Shown: positions 15,491 through 23,760, numbered from the stretch's first letter. The stretch is 33,099 nt of DNA from Glycomyces buryatensis (GCF_004912275.1 NZ_STGY01000030.1:1-33099), one strand, 5' to 3'. Notes: generated by a model not told the origin, from the sequence alone. Made by a program: numbers and translations.

Positions 15491-18400
15491 CGGGCGTCCT
15501 CTCCGCGGTCTTCAACGGCGCCTTCGGCGTCGAGGTGGGCCTGCTGGATCTGTTCCAGCAGTTCGGGGTCGGGTTCCTCCCACAGGCCCCTTTGGACGGC
15601 TTCGAGCAGCCGTTCGGTGATGCCGTGCAGGGCCCAGGGGTTGGAGTCCTCCATGAACTCGCGGTTCTCGTCGTCGAGCACATAGGACTGGGCGACCTTG
15701 GCGTACTGCCAGTCCTTGACGACTCCGGCGGTGGCATCGTAGCCGAACATGTAGTCGACGGTGGCGGCCATCTCGAAGGCGCCCTTGTAGCCGTGGCGCC
15801 GCATGCTGGCGATCCAGCGCGGGTTGACGACACGGGCGCGGAAGACCCGGTCGACCTCCTGACCCAGGGTGCGCGCGGCCGGGCGCGAGGGGTCGGAGGA
15901 GTCGCCGATGAAGGCCTCGGGGGCGGCGCCGGTGAGGTGGCGGATCGCGGCGATCATCCCGCCGTGCTCCTGGAAGTAGTCGTCGGAGTCGAGGATGTCG
16001 TGCTCGCGGGTGTCGGTGTTCTTGACCGCGACCTGCACACGTTTGAGGTTGGCGTGCAGGTCGCCTCGGGCCTCGACGCCGTCCAGACCGCGGCCGTAGG
16101 CGTGCCCGGACCAGACGGTGAAGACCTCGGCCAGGTCGGCGGTGTCGCGCCAGTTGCGGGCGTCGATGAGCGGCAGCAGGCCCGCCCCGTAGGCGCCGGG
16201 CTTGGCACCGAAGATCCGCGCGGTGGAGCGGCGCCGGGCCTGGGCCTGGGGTACGCCCTCGCCGCGCAGCCGCTCCTCATCGTCCAGCGCGTGGGCGCGC
16301 ACGAAGTTCTGGTCGAGCGGTTCATCCAGGGCCGCAACGGTCTCGACCGCGCGGTCCACGAGGGCGACGAGGTGCGGGAAGGCGTCGCGGAAGAATCCGG
16401 AGATGCGGACGGTCACGTCGATGCGGGGGCGGCCGAGCGCTTCGAGCTCTATCACTTCGAGGCCGGTGACGCGGCGGGTCTCCTCGTGCCAGACGGGGCG
16501 GACGCCGAGGAGGGCGAGGATCTCGGCGATGTCGTCGCCGTGGGTGCGCATGTTCGCGGTGCCCCAGACGACGATGCCGACGGTCTCGGGCAGGCTCCCC
16601 TGCCGCTCCCGGTGGGTCTCCAGCAGGGCGTCGGCGAGTTTGACCCCGACCGGCCAGGACAGCTGGCTGGGCAGTCCCTTCGGGTCGACGGAGTAGAAGT
16701 TCTTGCCGGTGGGAAGGACGTCGAGGCGCCCGCGCGTGGGCGAGCCGGAGGGACCCGCCGGCAGGTATTCGCCGTCGAGTCCCGACAGGAGGCGGTCGAT
16801 CTCGGCGGCCGACGCCCGCACTCGCGGCACGACCTCGGTGCAGGCGAAGCGGAGCACCTCGATGATCGATGCGGACTCGCGTCCGAGGACTGCGGCGACG
16901 GCGGCGGGCACGGCGCCGGAGTCCCAGCCGGTGCCCGCGACCGCTTCGACCAGGGCGGTGGTGAGCGCGTCGATCCGGTCGAGCTCCACGCGTTCCAGGG
17001 CGGCCTCGTCCAGTCCCGCGTCCGCCGCGACGGTGGCCCGCAGCGCCGGCATATCCCCTTGGGGCAGCCGCAGAATGGCCTTGACCAGACCGCGCAGCTG
17101 CTCGCCTTCCGGTGGGGCGCCGAGGATGTGGAGGCCGTCGCGGACCTGGAGGTCCTTGATCTCGCACAGGTGCCCGTCGACGTGGACGATGAGGTCGCCG
17201 AAGTCGTCGGCGTCCTCGGGCATCTCGGCCACGTCGAGGTCGCGGGCGATCTCGGAGTCGACCATGAGCTGCCAGACCTTTTCGCGAATCGCGGGAAGCT
17301 TGGCGGGGTCGAGCAGTTCGAGTTCGGCGTATTCGTCGAGGAGCTGTTCGAGCCGGGTCAGGTCGTCGTAGGTCTCGGCCCGCATCATGGGCGGGACCAG
17401 GTGGTCGACGATGACGGCGTGGGCGCGGCGCTTCGCCTGGGTGCCTTCGCCGGGGTCGTTGACGACGAAGGGATAGAACAGCGGCACATCGGTGAGCGCG
17501 GCGTCGGTGGCGCATTCGGCGGAGAGGCCGACGCCCTTGCCCGGCAGCCATTCGAGGGTGCCGTGCTTGCCGACGTGGACGATGGCGTCGGCGCCGAAGA
17601 TGCGGGTGAGCCACCAGTACGCCGCCAGGTATTGGTGGGTGGGCGGCAGGTCGGGGTCGTGGTAGATCGCGACGGGGTCGTCGCCGAAGCCGCGCGGCGG
17701 CTGGATCGCCAGGACGACGTTGCCGAGCCGGAGGGTGGCGGTGACCAGGTGGCCGCCGTCGGGGGTGAGCAGCACCTCGCCGGGCGGCGGACCCCATTGC
17801 TGTGCAACGGATTCGCGCAGCGCCTCGGGCAGGCGCTTGAACCAGGTCTGATAGTCCTCGACCGGGAGTTTCGCGTCGGCGGCGGCGAGCTGGGCGTCGG
17901 TGAGCAGTTCGGCGTCGAAGCCGCCGCGGTCGATGAGGGCGTGCATGAGCGCGTCGCCGTCCTGGAGGAGCTTTTCGTCCACGTCGCCGAGGTCGTAGCC
18001 GGTCTCCCGCATGCGCCGCAGCAGCGCCGTGCAGGAGGCCGGGGTGTCGAGGCCGACGCCGTTGCCGATGCGGCTGTGCTTGGTCGGGTAGTTCGAGAGG
18101 ACGAGGCCGATGCGCTTGGCGGAGCGGGGGACCCGGCCCAGGCGGGCGTGACCGAGGGCGATCCCGGCGACGCGTTCGGTGCGTTCGGCATCGGGCCGGT
18201 AGCGGACGAGGGGGCCGCCGATGCGGTCGTCGTCCGCGGTGACCTCCTTGAAGGAGAAGGGGACGGAGATGATGCGCCCGTCGAACTCGGGCAGCGCGAT
18301 CTGCATCGCCGTGTCCATCGGCGAGAGGCCATTGGTGCTGGCGGCCCAGGCGTCGCGGTCGCCGGTCGAGGCGAGGGCCTGGATGACGGGGACGCCGAGG

Positions 18401-19206
18401 CGTTCGAGCGCGGCGGCCTTCCAGGTCTCGGCGGTGCCGTGAACAGCGGTGCCCTGGGCGGCCGAGGCCCCGCCCATGGCCAGCACGGTCACGACGAGCG
18501 CGTCGGGTTCGATCCCGGCGTCCTCGAGCATCGTCAGCAGGCCGACGCGGCCCTCCGCGTCCGGCCGCAGGGAATAGCAGTGCAGCCCGATCGCCTGGGC
18601 CCCTTGGGCTTCGATCGCGCCGATGAGGGCGTCGACGAACTCGGTATTGCCGCTGACGAGGTGGGAGCGGTAGAAGACGACGCCGATGAGCGGCCGGTCC
18701 GGGTCGATCGCGGCCAGCGGGTCGTCGCGGCGGGGGTGGTAGACGCCGTGCTCGGGCAGTTCGGCGGGCGGTTCGAAGCCCAGGCCGGTGAGCAGCAGCG
18801 TGTCCGAGAGGAACCGCAGCAGCCGCTCGGTATTGTCGACGCCGCCCAGCCGCAGGTACTCGAAGGCCTGGGCGACAACGGCGGTGGGCGCGGTGGACAG
18901 CGCCGTGAGCTCGGCGTCGGGCGCGCCCTCGCCGGAGAGCGCCAGCAGCGGAATGTCGGCCTCGAGGCACAGGCGCCGCAGCGCATCGAACAGGTCGGGG
19001 AACGCGGCCCGGCCGCCCAGCAGCCGCACCACCACGGCCTCCACGTCGGCCAGCGCCTCGTCCAGCCAGAACTCGGGATCGTCCTGCGGCGCACGGGCGG
19101 GATTGAGGGCCCGCACGGCCGGCGCGCCCTCCGGCAGGCGGTCGACCGCGCCGGCCGCCGCCAGGATCTCGGTGTCGGCGGTGGTCAAGAGCAGGATGGT
19201 GCTCAT
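15487..19206 (-). CDS. cobN: Cobaltochelatase large subunit CobN
   Basis: The 1239-residue subunit binds hydrogenobyrinate a,c-diamide and inserts cobalt with ATP hydrolysis by ChlID. Family strings include IGVVFYRSHLVSGNTEFVDAL in pieces at about 160-180, VLSNYPTKHSRIGNGVGLDTP in pieces near 370, HVGKHGTLEWLPGKG near 540, VWGTANMRTHGDDIAEIL near 885, and KNTDTREHDILDSDDY near 1065. The length is normal for actinobacterial CobN. The ATG at 19206 overlaps the cobQ stop in ATGA, with a GGGGGA purine run upstream. It coexists with CbiX in the same operon, which is the main biochemical puzzle of the locus. Confidence 0.97.
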   Translation of the reverse strand: MSTILLLTTADTEILAAAGAVDRLPEGAPAVRALNPARAPQDDPEFWLDEALADVEAVVVRLLGGRAAFPDLFDALRRLCLEADIPLLALSGEGAPDAELTALSTAPTAVVAQAFEYLRLGGVDNTERLLRFLSDTLLLTGLGFEPPAELPEHGVYHPRRDDPLAAIDPDRPLIGVVFYRSHLVSGNTEFVDALIGAIEAQGAQAIGLHCYSLRPDAEGRVGLLTMLEDAGIEPDALVVTVLAMGGASAAQGTAVHGTAETWKAAALERLGVPVIQALASTGDRDAWAASTNGLSPMDTAMQIALPEFDGRIISVPFSFKEVTADDDRIGGPLVRYRPDAERTERVAGIALGHARLGRVPRSAKRIGLVLSNYPTKHSRIGNGVGLDTPASCTALLRRMRETGYDLGDVDEKLLQDGDALMHALIDRGGFDAELLTDAQLAAADAKLPVEDYQTWFKRLPEALRESVAQQWGPPPGEVLLTPDGGHLVTATLRLGNVVLAIQPPRGFGDDPVAIYHDPDLPPTHQYLAAYWWLTRIFGADAIVHVGKHGTLEWLPGKGVGLSAECATDAALTDVPLFYPFVVNDPGEGTQAKRRAHAVIVDHLVPPMMRAETYDDLTRLEQLLDEYAELELLDPAKLPAIREKVWQLMVDSEIARDLDVAEMPEDADDFGDLIVHVDGHLCEIKDLQVRDGLHILGAPPEGEQLRGLVKAILRLPQGDMPALRATVAADAGLDEAALERVELDRIDALTTALVEAVAGTGWDSGAVPAAVAAVLGRESASIIEVLRFACTEVVPRVRASAAEIDRLLSGLDGEYLPAGPSGSPTRGRLDVLPTGKNFYSVDPKGLPSQLSWPVGVKLADALLETHRERQGSLPETVGIVVWGTANMRTHGDDIAEILALLGVRPVWHEETRRVTGLEVIELEALGRPRIDVTVRISGFFRDAFPHLVALVDRAVETVAALDEPLDQNFVRAHALDDEERLRGEGVPQAQARRRSTARIFGAKPGAYGAGLLPLIDARNWRDTADLAEVFTVWSGHAYGRGLDGVEARGDLHANLKRVQVAVKNTDTREHDILDSDDYFQEHGGMIAAIRHLTGAAPEAFIGDSSDPSRPAARTLGQEVDRVFRARVVNPRWIASMRRHGYKGAFEMAATVDYMFGYDATAGVVKDWQYAKVAQSYVLDDENREFMEDSNPWALHGITERLLEAVQRGLWEEPDPELLEQIQQAHLDAEGAVEDRGEDAR

Positions 19207-20771
19207 CGGGGTCCCCCTGGGTTCGATTGCGGCAAGGTGCGCGGCGCCGGGGCGCCGCCGGGCGGTGCGACCGGCAGGCCGGGAGGTGCGCCGTCGGCGA
19301 GCAGGTCCTGCAGCGCCTTGACGTCGAGATGGTCGGCGACCAGGTCGCCGAGGCGGTCGAGACGGCGTTCCCGAACGGCCGCAAAGGATTCGGAGCCGGG
19401 TTTCCAGTCGAGCCCGGCCGCGTCCGCGACCCGCGCGAGGAAGGCCCGACGTGCCTCGTCGTGTTCGAGGACGCCGTGCCAGCTGGTCCCCCACACCGAG
19501 TCGCCGATGCCGCTGACGCAGCCCTCGTCCCGGCCCGCGTCGTCGCGCAGCCAGGCGCGACCGCCGTCGACCTCCGGGCGGCCGTGGCGGATCGAGTAGC
19601 CCCCGGCAATCGCGCCGCCGAGCCCGGGCGCGGTCCCGGTGTGGTTCGCGAGAGTCTTGTCCGCCGCGAACACCGTGGTCACCGGCAGCAGGCCGAGCCC
19701 GTGCACGGTTCCCTCCCCCGACTCCACGTCGTCGATGATCCGGTGTCCAAGCATCTGGTAGCCGCCGCACACGCCCAGGATCGGTCGGCCGGCGCTCGCG
19801 CGGGCAATGATCACCTCGGCCAGGCCCGTTCGGTGCAGCCAGCGCAGGTCGCCGACGGTGGTCTTGGTGCCGGGCAGGACGACCAGGTCGGCGCGGCGCA
19901 CGTCGTCGGGACCGGCCGTGTACCGGACATTGACGCCGGGTTCTGCGGCGAGCGCGTCGACGTCGGTGAAGTTCGAGATGCGGGGCAGTCGGACCACCGC
20001 GACCTCGATGGAGTCCGTCCCGATTGGTTCGGTGAAGGGCAGGGGTCGATCCAGGGAGAGGGAGTCCTCGGCGTCGAAGTCGAGTCCGTCCAGATGCGGG
20101 AGAACGCCGAGGCAGGGGCGGCCGGTGAGTTCCGTGAGCTGTTCGAGGCCGGGTTCGAGGACGGCCCGGTCGCCGCGGAAGCGGTTGATGACGAACCCGG
20201 AGATCAGGGCCTGGTCGGCCGGTTCGAGCAGCGCGAGGGTGCCGTAGAGCGAGGCGAGCGCGCCGCCCCGGTCGATGTCGGCGATGAGGACCACCGGCAT
20301 GTTCGCGGCGCGGGCGAGGCCCATATTGGCGAGGTCGTGGGGGCGCAGATTGATCTCGGCGGCGCTCCCCGCGCCCTCGCAGACGACGGCGTCGAACCGT
20401 CTCTTGAGGTCGTTCAGGGCGTCGAGCACGGCGGGCATGAGGGTGTGGCGGCGGGAGTGGTAGTCGCGGGCCCCGGCGTCGAAAGCGGGTCGGCCCATGA
20501 CCACGACCTGGCTGCGGCGCTCGCCGGTGGGTTTGATGAGGATGGGGTTCATGGCGGTCTCGGCCGGAATCCCGCAGGCGGCGGCCTGGGCGGCCTGGGC
20601 GCGCCCGATCTCCCCGCCGTCGGCGGCCACGGCGGCATTGAGAGCCATGTTCTGAGCCTTGAAGGGCGCCACGGAAACACCCGAGCGCATAAGGTGGCGG
20701 CACAGACCCGCGGTGATGACGCTCTTGCCGACATCGGAGGCGGTCCCCGCCAAGAGAATCGCGCCGCTCAT
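19203..20771 (-). CDS. cobQ: Cobyric acid synthase
   Basis: The 522-residue amidotransferase amidates the b, d, e and g carboxylates of adenosylcobyrinate a,c-diamide. The N-terminus has GTASDVGKS at 9-17, FKAQNMALNA, and RAQAAQAAACG; the C-terminal glutaminase domain has ILGVCGGYQMLG with the nucleophile Cys near 333, and a GTSWHGVLEHD segment. The ATG at 20771 was chosen over the GTG three codons upstream (20780) because AGGAGG lies 8 nt before it. That ribosome-binding site overlaps the end of cobD and the edge of a tandem repeat. Confidence 0.96.
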   Translation of the reverse strand: MSGAILLAGTASDVGKSVITAGLCRHLMRSGVSVAPFKAQNMALNAAVAADGGEIGRAQAAQAAACGIPAETAMNPILIKPTGERRSQVVVMGRPAFDAGARDYHSRRHTLMPAVLDALNDLKRRFDAVVCEGAGSAAEINLRPHDLANMGLARAANMPVVLIADIDRGGALASLYGTLALLEPADQALISGFVINRFRGDRAVLEPGLEQLTELTGRPCLGVLPHLDGLDFDAEDSLSLDRPLPFTEPIGTDSIEVAVVRLPRISNFTDVDALAAEPGVNVRYTAGPDDVRRADLVVLPGTKTTVGDLRWLHRTGLAEVIIARASAGRPILGVCGGYQMLGHRIIDDVESGEGTVHGLGLLPVTTVFAADKTLANHTGTAPGLGGAIAGGYSIRHGRPEVDGGRAWLRDDAGRDEGCVSGIGDSVWGTSWHGVLEHDEARRAFLARVADAAGLDWKPGSESFAAVRERRLDRLGDLVADHLDVKALQDLLADGAPPGLPVAPPGGAPAPRTLPQSNPGGPR

Positions 20772-21949
20772 CGAGCACACCTCCTGTCGGACCCTCGTGC
20801 CGGTCTTGAATCGGGGGTGCTCAGCGAGTCCGATTTAACCGCATACGCCGCGAACCGCCGTCCCCTGCGCGTCCTGTCGGACCCCGGTGCCAGCCTTGAG
20901 CCGGGGGTGCTCAGCGCGCCCGATTTGATAGCAATCGCCGCGAACCTCCGCTCTCGACGAGCCGCCCCAACCCCGACCGCCACCGCCGCGGCGCCGATCG
21001 CGCTGGCCGCACTCACGGCGGCCGCCAGGCGGTTCGCGCGCCGCAGATCCGCGACCACCGGGGCGGGGCCGTCGCCCAACGCCGGTCGGGAGTCGGTATG
21101 CCCGGCATACCGATTCTCGCCGCCGCCGAGGGTCACATCGAGCGCGCCCGCGAAGGCGGCCTCCACCTGTCCGGCATTCGGACTCGGGTGATGCCCGCCG
21201 TCGCGAAGCCACACCCGCGCCGACCGCCGAGGCGAACCGCCGACCAGCGGTGCCAGCGCCGTGGTCAGGAGTGCGGCGAGGCGGGCCGGGGCCCAGTTGG
21301 CGGCGTCGTCGAGTCTGGCCGCGGCCCAACCGAATCGGCGGTATCGCGGCGACTTGTGGCCGATCATGGCGTCGAGCGTATTGGCGGCCCGGTATCCGGC
21401 GAGTCCGGCCGGTCCGCCGATCGCGCCCCAGAACAGCGGCGCCACAACCGCATCCGAGGTGTTCTCGGCGACCGATTCGAGCGCGGCGCGCACGAGTTCG
21501 GCCTCGCTCAGGTTCGACGGGTCGCGTCCGCACAGGGACGGCAGCCTGCGCCTTGCGTCTTCCAGGTCGCCGCGTTCGAGCGCGTCGGCGATCCCGGCGG
21601 CCTCGCGGCGCAGGCTGCGTCCGCCGATGACGGTCCAGACGAGCGCCGCGGTGAAAGCGGTGCGGGCCCAGGTCGATCCGGCCAGGCGGCGGTCGGCGGC
21701 ACCGGCCAGCGCGGCGGTCGCGGTGACGAGCGCGCCGGTGTGGAGCGTCCCGACCGCGCGCGAGTCGCGGTGGGTGTGCCGTTCCATGGCGGCGGCGAGG
21801 GTTCCGAATCCCGCCACGGGATGCCCGCGCCGGGGGTCGCCGAGCGCGAGGTCGGCGGCGTATCCGGCGAGGATGCCTAGCGCGACCGCGCGACCTGAGC
21901 TCAGTGCGGCCGCGCGGCCTCCGTGCTTCCCGGCCGCCTTCCGGCTCAT
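20768..21949 (-). CDS. cobD: Adenosylcobinamide-phosphate synthase CobD/CbiB with duplicated C-terminal extension
   Basis: The 393-residue membrane protein attaches the aminopropanol arm to adenosylcobyric acid. Conserved pieces are ADLALGDPRRGHPVAGFG at 32-49, LESVAENTSDAVVAPLFWG, NTLDAMIGHKSPRYRRFGWAAARLDD in parts, and GGHHPSPNAGQVEAAFAGAL in parts. The expected last membrane helix ends near residue 325. After it come 60 extra residues made of two similar 30-residue units, RRFAAIAIKSGALSTP... and RRFAAYAVKSDSLSTP..., encoded by a 90-bp tandem duplication. The ATG overlaps the phosphatase-gene stop, and the stop overlaps the cobQ start. Confidence 0.93.
   Translation of the reverse strand: MSRKAAGKHGGRAAALSSGRAVALGILAGYAADLALGDPRRGHPVAGFGTLAAAMERHTHRDSRAVGTLHTGALVTATAALAGAADRRLAGSTWARTAFTAALVWTVIGGRSLRREAAGIADALERGDLEDARRRLPSLCGRDPSNLSEAELVRAALESVAENTSDAVVAPLFWGAIGGPAGLAGYRAANTLDAMIGHKSPRYRRFGWAAARLDDAANWAPARLAALLTTALAPLVGGSPRRSARVWLRDGGHHPSPNAGQVEAAFAGALDVTLGGGENRYAGHTDSRPALGDGPAPVVADLRRANRLAAAVSAASAIGAAAVAVGVGAARRERRFAAIAIKSGALSTPGSRLAPGSDRTRRGRRFAAYAVKSDSLSTPDSRPARGSDRRCAR
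20782..20950 (-). repeat. 90-bp-period tandem duplication at the 3' end of cobD
   Basis: Plus-strand copies run about 20782-20860 and 20872-20950, starting TCCTGTCGGACCC in each. Aligned by eye they differ at about 14 of 79 bases. The period of 90 bp keeps the reading frame and adds 30 residues to CobD. The copy nearer cobQ supplies the AGGAGG that serves cobQ; the other copy has AGGAC at that place. The second copy has an inverted repeat ACCCCGG / CCGGGGGT. Confidence 0.8.
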
Positions 21950-22527
21950 CGCAGGCTTCCTTCCGGATCGGCGTTCACGCGACGCACCGTCCAGGTCCCG
22001 TCCCGGCCGTACAGCACGGTCACCGAGCACGGTGCCACGTCCAGCCGCCAGAACGCGGTCTCGGGCGCGTCGAGCGCGGCCACCAGCGCGGCCTTGATCG
22101 GGCCGCCGCTGGTGAAGACCACCGTGTCGCCGCCCGGCACGTCGAGTTCGGCCATCGCCTCGCGGACCCGCTTGTTCAAGTCCCCCAATGATTCGCCGCC
22201 CGGCGGAGCTGATTCGGGGTCGGCCAGCCAGGTCGTCAGCCCGTCGGGGTCGCGTTCCCCGATCTCCTTCAGGGTCGCTCCCGACCAGTCACCGAAGTCC
22301 AGTTCGGACCATCGCGGGTCGGGGGCGGCCGCGAATCCGGCCAGTTCGGCGGTGCGTCGGCACCGCCGCGCCGGGGCGGTCACGGCGTGGTCGGCTTCGA
22401 GCTTGCCGCGGAGCGCGGCGGCTTGGGCCTCCCCCGCCTCGTCCAGCGGTTCGTCGCGCGGGAAGGCATGACGGCGGGTGGCGGCGGTGAGGGCGTGGCG
22501 GATCAGGGTGAGCTTGGAGAAACTCAC
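21946..22527 (-). CDS. Histidine phosphatase family protein, possible alpha-ribazole phosphatase
   Basis: The 193-residue cytoplasmic protein belongs to the phosphoglycerate-mutase-like family. The N-terminal catalytic motif is LIRHALT (His at about residue 10), followed by ELDFGDWSGATLKEIGERD and PPGGESLGDLNKRV, both typical. The usual second catalytic His, in SHGG, is replaced: the strand reads VVFTSGGPIK. Its place between cbtA and cobD suggests removal of the phosphate of alpha-ribazole phosphate or cobalamin phosphate, but the motif change makes activity less sure. The GTG at 22527 forms GTGA with the cbtA stop. Overlaps on both sides tie it to the operon. Confidence 0.85.
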   Translation of the reverse strand: MSFSKLTLIRHALTAATRRHAFPRDEPLDEAGEAQAAALRGKLEADHAVTAPARRCRRTAELAGFAAAPDPRWSELDFGDWSGATLKEIGERDPDGLTTWLADPESAPPGGESLGDLNKRVREAMAELDVPGGDTVVFTSGGPIKAALVAALDAPETAFWRLDVAPCSVTVLYGRDGTWTVRRVNADPEGSLR

Positions 22528-23252
22528 GCGGTCTCCCTCCGGGCGGCCCGGTGCCACAGCCAGCCGAAGCCGACGGCGAGTCCGAGCCACAGGATCGCCT
22601 GCGTCCCGATCGAGGCCAGGCGGAAGTCCCACAACAGATCCGCGGGCACTTCCACCGGGTCGCCGTTCGCGGGCAGGGCGAGGAACATGCCGCCATAGAC
22701 GCAGGCCGCAATCGCGCCGATCAGCAGCTGCCGCGGCACATCGTCCCAGTCCTTGCGGCGCAGCCACTTCGAGACGAACCGCAGCCCGATCGCCACCGCG
22801 ACCGAAGCGGCTATGGCGACGAGGAACCAGGTGGTGCGGGCGTTCACGGTCTCGGGATCGCCGACGCCGGGCGGATTCGCCGGGTACTTCAGCGCCGGGA
22901 ACAGCGCGACGGCCGCCCAGGTCGCGAGCCCGAAGAGCAGTGCGGCCCTCCAGCGATCGCCCGAATCACGCGCGAGCAGCCTGAAGGCGAGCCCGAACAG
23001 GCCGCCATAGGCGGCGCCGAGCAGGGCGGAACCGACCGGCAGGAGCGCCTGCTGGGCGGTGCGGGAGACGGCGAATTCCTCGCCGTGGTCGTGGGCGGCC
23101 TCGGCCGGGTCGTGGGCAGCGGCGTGCGCCTGCTCCTCGAGGGCGATGGCCTCCCCGAGGGGGACCTCTCCCCAAAGCAGTGCGAACACGCCGGCCAGCA
23201 GACCGGCCAGCAGCCCCGCCGCGAGTCCGCGGCGAACGCTGTCGGTGAGCAT
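22524..23252 (-). CDS. cbtA: CbtA-family cobalt transporter subunit
   Basis: The 242-residue membrane protein has about six hydrophobic segments, near residues 8-27, 72-93, 102-121, 143-160, 176-193 and 214-232. A His-rich loop, HAAAHDPAEAAHDHGEE, lies at about 43-59 and could bind cobalt. The string FPALKYPANPPGVGDPET is typical of CbtA. It overlaps the cbtB stop by one base and is read directly from the B12 riboswitch, which fits a cobalt uptake role known for B12-regulated CbtAB. The mechanism of this family is poorly established, so substrate is inferred from family and context. Confidence 0.9.
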   Translation of the reverse strand: MLTDSVRRGLAAGLLAGLLAGVFALLWGEVPLGEAIALEEQAHAAAHDPAEAAHDHGEEFAVSRTAQQALLPVGSALLGAAYGGLFGLAFRLLARDSGDRWRAALLFGLATWAAVALFPALKYPANPPGVGDPETVNARTTWFLVAIAASVAVAIGLRFVSKWLRRKDWDDVPRQLLIGAIAACVYGGMFLALPANGDPVEVPADLLWDFRLASIGTQAILWLGLAVGFGWLWHRAARRETA

Positions 23253-23440
23253 CAGTGGCAGGGGAACCCGAGCAGGTGGCGGGCGTCGTGGAACGCCTCG
23301 TGCAGCACGGGAGCCCCGCCGGTCAGCGCGCCTTGTTCGAACGCGACCAGGAACACCAAGGCGCCCAAGGCAAAGAGAGTGAGCGCGATCCGGCCCCAGT
23401 TGGGGGCGGTTTCGGGCGCCACAGTGGTAAGGGCAGTCAT
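23252..23440 (-). CDS. cbtB: CbtB-family small cobalt transporter subunit
   Basis: The 62-residue protein has one membrane helix at about 18-37 and a C-terminal tail with His/Cys at HEAFHDARHLLGFPCH, the CbtB metal-binding signature. The ATG at 23440 was chosen because GGAGG lies 6 nt before it; a GTG four codons earlier is within that site. It is the first gene after the riboswitch, so it is the one whose translation or transcription the riboswitch would control first. It works with CbtA in cobalt import, as known for the family. Confidence 0.9.
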   Translation of the reverse strand: MTALTTVAPETAPNWGRIALTLFALGALVFLVAFEQGALTGGAPVLHEAFHDARHLLGFPCH

Positions 23441-23452
23441 TTCGACCTCCAC

Positions 23453-23468
23453 GGGGATCCGCGTCCCC
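23453..23468 (-). promoter_or_regulatory. Hairpin just before the cbtB ribosome-binding site
   Basis: GGGGA and TCCCC (23453-23457 and 23464-23468) pair around a six-base loop, between the aptamer and the GGAGG of cbtB. It may be part of the riboswitch expression platform that exposes or hides the ribosome-binding site. No T-tract follows, so a translational rather than terminator switch is more likely; this is inference. Confidence 0.4.
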
Positions 23469-23474
23469 TCAGTC

Positions 23475-23668
23475 GTGACGGTGGCTCCAGTGTTCTGGCT
23501 CCCGGATCAGCGCCGCCCACCCAGCCTTCCCGCACCCGAAGGTCCAGTGGCTGCACTCTGTCCGGCCAGGGCCTTTGCAAGGCCCCAGGGTGGTCGACTC
23601 CCCGAATACAGTGGCGGGACCGCCGCAGAGTCACACTGCGTTCCTGATCGCCTCCGTCAAGGAAACCT
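23475..23668 (-). promoter_or_regulatory. Cobalamin riboswitch upstream of cbtB
   Basis: Read on the minus strand, the consensus blocks appear in order: GGAACGCAGTGTGACTC, GCGGTCCCGCCACTGT (ending at 23608), a paired arm GGGCCTT...AAGGCCC, GCCACTGGACC, GGGTGCGGGAAGGC, and GAGCCAGAACACTGG near 23486-23501. These match the adenosylcobalamin riboswitch core and the B12 box with few changes. It precedes the cobalt transporter genes and the whole cobalamin operon, so high B12 should shut down the pathway. Confidence 0.92.
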
Positions 23669-23669
23669 G

Positions 23670-23699
23670 AACTTACTACACGACCCGCTCTGCGGTCCA
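23670..23699 (-). promoter_or_regulatory. Candidate promoter of the B12 operon
   Basis: A TGGACC -35-like box (23699-23694) and a TAAGTT -10-like box (23675-23670) with an 18-bp spacer lie directly before the riboswitch. The -35 matches TTGACA in four of six positions. The placement, with a start a few bases before the aptamer, is the main support. Confidence 0.4.
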
Positions 23700-23760
23700 C
23701 CCCCATGACGAGCAGATGCCGCCGTCGACTCTCATCGGTCTCGGCCCGCAGCTGGGACTA

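Noticed and set aside
15535..19599. A 1354-codon open frame on the plus strand opposite cobN
   Set aside because: It is the mirror of the strongly biased cobN codons; its translation is Gly/Val/Asp-rich with no family motif, while the minus strand has clear CobN motifs.
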